Of a stretch of DNA of 64,000 nt, positions 56,436-64,000 are shown piece after piece. A program made the position numbers and the translations under genes. The stretch comes from Terebella lapidaria (Eukaryota; Annelida; Polychaeta; Terebellida; Terebellidae): the NCBI GenBank assembly GCA_949152475.1, contig OX424562.1, forward strand, positions 23,312,209 through 23,376,208. Direction: 5' to 3'. Below the pieces are notes generated by a model. It saw nothing but the letters and a program-made list of their open reading frames with translations. It was not told the origin of the DNA and did not search any database. The stretch's first letter is position 1; each line of letters starts with the position of its first letter.

Positions 56436-59329
56436 GCTAATTTTTTTTTTCGTCGAAAATTCAAAATAGCCGCCATATGCAGACCGGCGATTTAAGGGCA
56501 ACCAAACTTATACACATCACAGAGGTACATTAGGAGAATCTTTTGAAACAAAAATCTCAAATCTGATCGGACAGTATTTGAGAAAATGGCCGCCAAAGTT
56601 CAAAACTGACCGTTTTTTTAACGAAAACGGCCGCCATTTTGAAAACAATTTAAAAATCAAATAGCTAAAAAATACCCCCTTCTTCAAATTTTCAGAAAGA
56701 TTGTACCGTAAACTTTAAAGATAAAATTGTGGATGGACGACGACGACGACGACGGACGGACGCCGAACGCAACGCCATATTATGATTGACCTTGAACTTG
56801 ATCAGGAAAATAAGGTCATATGAGAAAAACTTCAAGGTCAACTTTTAAAACTAACTGAAACCTATCAAGTAGTATATAAAATGAAAGGTCTTGATTCCCT
56901 GGTACATACTTTCTCATCAGTTTTGAGATGTGACGTTTATTGACGTCACAGTGACGTCATAAACGTTAATTTTTCGAAATTTCAAACGGTCATAGTGTCC
57001 ACAAATCTTTTTAGATTCTGATGAAATTACACAGGTATAATATATGTCTTCATGCACAGGCAATGCACAATTTTCGTGACTCAAGGTCAAAGGTCAAGAT
57101 CAATGAAAAGGTCAAAATCACATAAATGGCCATAATTTAGGAACTAATCGCCATAAAGAGTTCAAACTAGGACCATGTTGTAGCATATCAAAAGGTCTTT
57201 CTTATGTGTCTTTGAAGGTGACCTTTGACCTTGACCTTCAGAAGTTCGCCATAGGTCAATGCCATGTACGAAGGTCAGTGCACCATATCAAGTAGCATAC
57301 TATTAGAAAGGTCCGGTAACCTAAAAACGTCTGGGGGTATTGACCCAATACATATTCACACAAATTTATGGACAAATTCATCAGCCCGAAAAAAGAAAGA
57401 AATATGTGTAACAGATGATGTGGCGAACGACGACTATGACGACGGACGAAAAACCACGACAATAGCTTATCGGCCTTTAATGAAAGGCAAAGTTATTGAA
57501 AATGTTGAAAAAAAAACTGTTGTTTGTTATTGATGTGTTTTGTTATTGGAAATGGAAACTCTTTTGTACGGAAACTCTTGTATGGAAATGGAAACTCTTT
57601 TGCATGTAGCGGCTAGTACATATTTAGTGCCAGGTGTGACCTTGAGCTTTAGCCATCAATGTCATCTGAAGGTCAAGTTCAAGTTCCCCACATGATGTGC
57701 GATACAAAACTTCCTATATGCTTATAGTACGAACTTGAGTTTTTTCGGCAAGAGTTGTAACCTCAGAGGCCAATTTATATAAATCACGTCAGACGTGAGA
57801 TTGAGCACTCAAGGTCATCGGATGTCAAGCTCAAACGACACCGTTCAGTATGCCATATATGACTCCCTATGTGCTCATAATACAAATATTAGATATGTCT
57901 ACAAGTAAGCACTTTGTCTGTACAAGCCAACTACATATTTCCGGTCAGGGTGTCAGTTATGAATGACAATGTCATTCAGCTTTCACAGGCCCGGAGGCCA
58001 TCTGAGGTCAAGTTCAAGGTCAGCAAAAGATGCACCAGATATGACTTCCTATACGCTTATACTACAGACATAAGATCTATGTAAAAATGTTTTGTCTCCA
58101 GAAGCCAATTTGGGCATACAAAGCCTTCATGGGCGTTTCATTCCTACATATCAGGCCTTCCGAGCTATTTAGAGCTCTCCATCATTACATGCAAAACCAA
58201 GGACCTTTATTAGCATGTTCTGTCCAAAATATCTTTCAAAGAGTGAACTTTTTTTTTTTGCCTAAAAATGGCCAAAAATGGATAGTAGTGCGATTTGGGG
58301 CAAAAAATCAAAATAGCAGCCACACACAGACCGGCAGTTCAAGGCCAACCAAACATATAAACTTTCCAGAGGTACATAACGGGAATCTTTTGAAACAAAA
58401 ACAAAAATCTCAAAACTGTTTGGACGCCATTTTGAAAAAGTATCCAAAAACGAAAAAAAGACCTTTCCTGGGAATATTTTTAGGTATTTTTTCAGCAAAA
58501 TTTCAGAAAGATTCGACCGAAAACTTTAAAGATAAAAATGTGGATAGACGGTGGATGACGGACGAACGGATGTACGCCAGACGCAACACCATGCCAATAG
58601 GTTATGGGGCCAAAGACCAAGTAACCTTTGAAATGCGAAATAAAAAAAATTAAAACGACTTTACTCTTGAAATATTTTTAGGCATTTTTAGGCAAAATTT
58701 CAGAAAGATTCGACCGTAAACTTCAAAGTTTATCCTATGTATGTTTATCCTACAATACCAACTTCTATCCACAATTGACCTTACGACATGTATGCTTTGA
58801 GTTGTTTGTCCGATGGGATTACTATTGTTCGGCAATATTTGTCCGAGCTGTACGCTTGACAGAAAAGGTGTTCAACCATGACAGTCGTAAAGTCAATTGT
58901 TTGCACACATAATCTAAGTCAACCTTGACCTGTAGGCTTACCAGTCAATACCATTCGATGTTAGATTCTTCCTACATCTTCGTAATATAACGCTGAGCTA
59001 TATCTACAAAGATATTGTCTGTAAGAGCCAATTCGCACATTTTCTCGAACTCGGATCAAACGTGATATTGAGATTTAATACTGAAGGTAGTCTGTGGTCA
59101 TTTCCAAAGTCACCAACATACTAGTAACCACCATATGATTCCCTCGATTCCCGTGAAAGATCCCCAAAATATATCATTTTCTCTGCAAAGGCCGATTTAC
59201 AAAGTTCACGTTTAGTGCGACCTTGATATTTACCACTCAGGGTCGTCTGAGGTAAAATCCGAGGTCACCAAAAGATCAAATTTATATGATTTCCTATATA
59301 CTCTTAATCATCCATCATAAGCTTTTTGC

Positions 59330-59935
59330 CATTCACCGTGGGTCGCGGCGGACGCACGCCCGCTATCCCGGATCCTCGCTGATAGTCCGCTCACCGAGGG
59401 TCACTGCAGGCGCAGTATCTACTTCAGAAACGTTAACCAGGTAGCAGCCCGCCTAGCAAGCCCAGACGTACGGACACCACTTACATACTGGATCATCACC
59501 GTGGTGTTAACTATGGCCGGCTCGCCGACGGCACTGCTGCAGGGATAGAAACTTGGACAGCCCGACGGTCTGTCAGAGCCTGTGATGCACCATCCCAGGG
59601 CGAGAGACCGGTATCACAGGGACGAGCCCCGAATCATCACGGTCCCCCTCCTGGGCCCCCAATCAGAAGTCGTCCTCAGGGCCCTCGCGGGCTTTAGCCA
59701 GTAAGCAGGGACGTAGAGCTCATGGCCGAGCCCTCCAGCGTCCTCTCGCCTTGCCAGCACTGAGACAACTCCACAGAACAAGACGGCTTCAGAATATTTA
59801 TAACCCCTGAAGCACGAGACACTAGGGATGACGTAAGACCATTGTTACATCACAATGGAGCGAGAGGATTTGAGGGCGTTGCTATGCAGCGCACGTAGTT
59901 CGAATACGAAGCAGCCAAAACAAGAGTAGTGTTTA
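59330..59935 (-). other. GC-rich block, possible LTR/leader remnant
   Basis: Sharply GC-rich against AT-rich flanks. On the minus strand it has CGTCA and TTATAAATA (plus 59796-59805), then about 165 nt later GGGGCTCGTCC (plus 59620-59630), which resembles a primer-binding site complementary to the 3' end of proline tRNA. No TG...CA ends or direct LTR pair were identified, so it could also be a SINE or unrelated promoter-like DNA. Confidence 0.3.
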
Positions 59936-60194
59936 CAAAGAATCTCCTGCCGTGATCTTTGGGCCAAATCGCCACACATATTTCAGGTCGAGATGTTTCA
60001 CTTAAGGTCAATTGAGGTCAACTTCAATCATCAAAGGATCCAACATTACCCCTATATGCTCATAATATACAAATCTAAGCACTATCTACAAGCGTTTTGT
60101 CTGCATTGACCAATTTACACAAAACGAGACGTCAAGGCCTAAAGATGCCTTGGAGGCATTTCGGTGTTAAGACTAATTAATAATGTTTATAATT

Positions 60195-60632
60195 TGTTTT
60201 CAATGGGATATCGACGAAAATGAAAAATGTCGACTTAGACATGTTTGTCTAGCGGGACCAATCTGAAAATAATGTCCGTTTCGTCCTAAGAAGCACTGTT
60301 TCCGAGATATCGCCAGAAACGAAAAATGCAGACTCGGCAAAATAAATTTCAGGTCAAGGTCAAAGTTCATCCCCAATACCCCATAGACATATTTGTCTAG
60401 GGCGACGGGTCCGAGAATAACGTCCGTTTCGTTCTACGATACACCGTTTCCGAGATATCGCTGAAAACGAAAAATGCCGACTCGGCAGAAAAATTCGAAG
60501 GTCAAGGTCAAAGTTCATACCTAATACCCCTTAGACATGTTTGTCTAGGGCTACGTGTCCGAAAATAACGTCCGTTTCGCTGTATGACACCATTTCCGAG
60601 ATATCGCCGAAAACGAAAAATGACAACTCACC
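60195..60632. repeat. ~147-bp tandem repeat, three units
   Basis: TTTGTCTAG recurs at 60243, 60391 and 60538, each followed by AACGTCCGTTTCG-like, CCGAGATATCGC, and GAAAACGAAAAATG boxes and then AAGGTCAAAGTTCAT. The array ends at the duplication junction. Confidence 0.75.
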
Positions 60633-63600
60633 AAAATAAGGTCATATGAGAAAAACTTCAAGGTCAACTTTTAAAACTAACTGAAACCTATCAAGTAGTA
60701 TATAAAATGAAAGGTCTTGATTCCCTGGTACATACTTTCTCATCAGTTTTGAGATGTGACGTTTATTGACGTCACAGTGACGTCATAAACGTTAATTTTT
60801 CGAAATTTCAAACGGTCATAGTGTCCACAAATCTTTTTAGATTCTGATGAAATTACACAGGTATAATATATGTCTTCATGCACAGGCAATGCACAATTTT
60901 CGTGACTCAAGGTCAAAGGTCAAGATCAATGAAAAGGTCAAAATCACATAAATGGCCATAATTTAGGAACTAATCGCCATAAAGAGTTCAAACTAGGACC
61001 ATGTTGTAGCATATCAAAAGGTCTTTCTTATGTGTCTTTGAAGGTGACCTTTGACCTTGACCTTCAGAAGTTCGCCATAGGTCAATGCCATGTACGAAGG
61101 TCAGTGCACCATATCAAGTAGCATACTATTAGAAAGGTCCGGTAACCTAAAAACGTCTGGGGGTATTGACCCAATACATATTCACACAAATTTATGGACA
61201 AATTCATCAGCCCGAAAAAAGAAAGAAAAATGTGTAACAGATGATGTGGCGAACGACGACTATGACGACGGACGAAAAACCACGACAATAGCTTATCGGC
61301 CTTTAATGAAAGGCAAAGTTATTGAAAATGTTGAAAAAAAAAACTGTTGTTTGTTATTGATGTGTTTTGTTATTGGAAATGGAAACTCTTTTGTACGGAA
61401 ACTCTTGTATGGAAATGGAAACTCTTTTGCATGTAGCGGCTAGTACATATTTAGTGCCAGGTGTGACCTTGAGCTTTAGCCATCAATGTCATCTGAAGGT
61501 CAAGTTCAAGTTCCCCACATGATGTGCGATACAAAACTTCCTATATGCTTATAGTACGAACTTGAGTTTTTTCGGCAAGAGTTGTAACCTCAGAGGCCAA
61601 TTTATATAAATCACGTCAGACGTGAGATTGAGCACTCAAGGTCATCGGATGTCAAGCTCAAACGACACCGTTCAGTATGCCATATATGACTCCCTGTGTG
61701 CTCAAAATACAAATATTAGATATGTCTACAAGTAAGCACTTTGTCTGTACAAGCCAACTACATATTTCCGGTCAGGGTGTCAGTTATGAATGACAATGTC
61801 ATTCAGCTTTCACAGGCCCGGAGGCCATCTGAGGTCAAGTTCAAGGTCAGCAAAAGATGCACCAGATATGACTTCCTATACGCTTATACTACAGACATAA
61901 GATCTATGTAAAAATGTTTTGTCTCCAGAAGCCAATTTGGGCATACAAAGCCTTCATGGGCGTTTCATTCCTACATATCAGGCCTTCCGAGCTATTTAGA
62001 GCTCTCCATCATTACATGCAAAACCAAGGACCTTTATTAGCATGTTCTGTCCAAAATATCTTTCAAAGAGTGAACTTTTTTTTTTTGCCTAAAAATGGCC
62101 AAAAATGGATAGTAGTGCGATTTGGGGCAAAAAATCAAAATAGCAGCCACGCACAGACCGGCAGTTCAAGGCCAACCAAACATATAAACTTTCCAGAGGT
62201 ACATAACGGGAATCTTTTGAAACAAAAACAAAAATCTCAAAACTGTTTGGACGCCATTTTGAAAAAGTATCCAAAAACGAAAAAAAGACCTTTCCTGGGA
62301 ATATTTTTAGGTATTTTTTCAGCAAAATTTCAGAAAGATTCGACCGAAAACTTTAAAGATAAAAATGTGGATAGACGGTGGATGACGGACGAACGGATGT
62401 ACGCCAGACGCAACACCATGCCAATAGGTTATCGGGCCAAAGACCAAGTAACCTTTGAAATGCGAAATAAAAAAAATTAAAACGACTTTACTCTTGAAAT
62501 ATTTTTAGGCATTTTTAGGCAAAATTTCAGAAAGATTCGACCGTAAACTTCATAATTTTTTCCTATGTATGTTTATCCTACAATACCAACTTCTATCCAC
62601 AATTGACCTTACGACATGTATGCTTTGAGTTGTTTGTCCGATGGGATTACTATTGTTCGGCAATATTTGTCCGAGCTGTACGCTTGACAGAAAAGGTGTT
62701 CAACCATGACAGTCGTAAAGTCAATTGTTTGCACACATAATCTAAGTCAACCTTGACCTGTAGGCTTACCAGTCAATACCATTCGATGTTAGATTCTTCC
62801 TACATCTTCGTAATATAACGCTGAGCTATATCTACAAAGATATTGTCTGTAAGAGCCAATTCGCACATTTTCTCGAACTCGGATCAAACGTGATATTGAG
62901 ATTTAATACTGAAGGTAGTCTGTGGTCATTTCCAAAGTCACCAACATACTAGTAACCACCATATGATTCCCTCGATTCCCGTGAAAGATCCCCAAAATAT
63001 ATCATTTTCTCTGCAAAGGCCGATTTACAAAGTTCACGTTTAGTGCGACCTTGATATTTACCACTCAGGGTCGTCTGAGGTAAAATCCGAGGTCACCAAA
63101 AGATCAAATTTATATGATTTCCTATATACTCTTAATCATCCATCATAAGCTTTTTGCCATTCACCGTGGGTCGCGGCGGACGCACGCCCGCTATCCCGGA
63201 TCCTCGCTGATAGTCCGCTCACCGAGGGTCACTGCAGGCGCAGTATCTACTTCAGAAACGTTAACCAGGTAGCAGCCCGCCTAGCAAGCCCAGACGTACG
63301 GACACCACTTACATACTGGATCATCACCGTGGTGTTAACTATGGCCGGCTCGCCGACGGCACTGCTGCAGGGATAGAAACTTGGACAGCCCGACGGTCTG
63401 TCAGAGCCTGTGACGCACCATCCCAGGGCGAGAGACCGGTATCACAGGGACGAGCCCCGAATCATCACGGTCCCCCTCCTGGGCCCCCAATCAGAAGTCG
63501 TCCTCAGGGCCCTCGCGGGCTTTAGCCAGTAAGCAGGGACGTAGAGCTCATGGCCGAGCCCTCCAGCGTCCTCTCGCCTTGCCAGCACTGAGACAACTCC

Positions 63601-64000
63601 ACAGAACAAGACGGCTTCAGAATATTTATAACCCCTGAAGCACGAGACACTAGGGATGACGTAAGACCATTGTTACATCACAATGGAGCGAGAGGATTTG
63701 AGGGCGTTGCTATGCAGCGCACGTAGTTCGAATACGCAGCGGCCAAAACAAGAGTAGTGTTTACAAAGAATCTCCTGCCGTGATCTTTGGGCCAAATCGC
63801 CACACATATTTCAGGTCGAGATGTTTCACTTAAGGTCAATTGAGGTCAACTTCAATCATCAAAGGATCCAACATTACCCCTATATGCTCATAATATACAA
63901 ATCTAAGCACTATCTACAAGCGTTTTGTCTGCATTGACCAATTTACACAAAACGAGACGTCAAGGCCTAAAGATGCCTTGGAGGCATTTCGGTGTTAAGA
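60633..64000. repeat. 3826-bp tandem duplication, unit 2 (runs off the window)
   Basis: Near-identical copy of 56807 onward, containing the second GC-rich block (63156-63761). The window ends 3368 bp into the unit, before the 147-bp repeats. Differences are scattered single bases and one-base A-run length changes, so the duplication is recent or homogenised. Confidence 0.92.

Larger units (their letters stand above)
56807..60632. repeat. 3826-bp tandem duplication, unit 1
   Basis: From AAAATAAGGTCATATGAG at 56807 to 60632, repeated from 60633 with very few differences (offset 3826-3827). The unit holds GACCTTGA-rich repeats, pieces of the ~430-bp family (58200-58730), a GC-rich block (59330-59935) and a 147-bp tandem repeat (60195-60632). 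Open frames within it repeat in both units and match repeat DNA, so no gene is called. Confidence 0.92.

Noticed and set aside
59330..59935. rRNA or tRNA gene in the GC-rich block
   Set aside because: No recognisable rRNA segment and no tRNA cloverleaf with matching A and B boxes was found.
58087..62480. 188-codon open frame present in both 3.8-kb units
   Set aside because: It lies across ~430-bp-family repeat sequence (GGCC and CAGACCGGC boxes). Repetition comes from the tandem duplication, not from coding constraint.
56807..64000. CRISPR-like array from regularly spaced GACCTTGA boxes
   Set aside because: Spacing is irregular, units are diverged satellites, and the DNA is animal.

Overview
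The window looks like nuclear DNA of an invertebrate animal, probably marine. It is AT-rich, genes are split by GT-AG introns with polypyrimidine acceptors, and most of the DNA is transposons, satellites and minisatellites. The retained domains (SAP, SAM plus HECT-like, vertnin-type OTU, PIF/Harbinger, pogo/Tigger, Penelope-like elements) are typical of molluscs, lancelets, hemichordates and similar animals. The phylum cannot be fixed from the sequence alone. Nothing bacterial or organellar is seen.

Layout. 1-18.3 kb: the gene-bearing part, all on the minus strand. It holds a three-exon SAP-domain gene cut by a repeat (3625-1280), a SAM/HECT-like gene missing its HECT C-lobe (8891-4255), two orphan exons (10616-10298), a vertnin-like OTU gene with two frameshifts and an 11-residue tandem repeat tail (14252-11100), and a spliced transposase-like gene (18294-14316). 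19.1-38.9 kb: four copies of one Penelope-like retroelement (PLE), A to D. B and C are full-length 4907-bp units joined head to tail, and A is 5'-truncated directly before B. C and D are separated by, and D is followed by, an antisense LINE fragment with a (CATA)n tail. 39.5-46.0 kb: minisatellites, with a 48-bp minisatellite split by a 4.5-kb PIF/Harbinger element that holds satellite DNA. 46-51 kb: dead LINE, Tigger and gypsy pieces. 52.6-53.4 kb: a palindrome-rich MITE with long inverted termini. 53.8-56.5 kb: nested repeats. 56.8-64 kb: a 3826-bp tandem duplication running off the window.

Most interesting system: the PLE has two ORFs. ORF2 is a recognisable Penelope RT plus GIY-YIG endonuclease. 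ORF1 (569 aa) joins a NADAR domain to an SGNH/GDSL-type hydrolase-like domain. NADAR enzymes are known to remove ADP-ribose, including from guanine in DNA, so a retroelement carrying one suggests a counter-defence or DNA/RNA-repair role (inference). Each unit also has a TATA box, a hammerhead-ribozyme-like fold just downstream of it, and a possible 5'UTR intron. The ribozyme could cut tandem transcripts into unit-length RNAs. ORF2 overlaps ORF1 by 25 nt. Copy C has both ORFs intact and is the best candidate for a recently active element.
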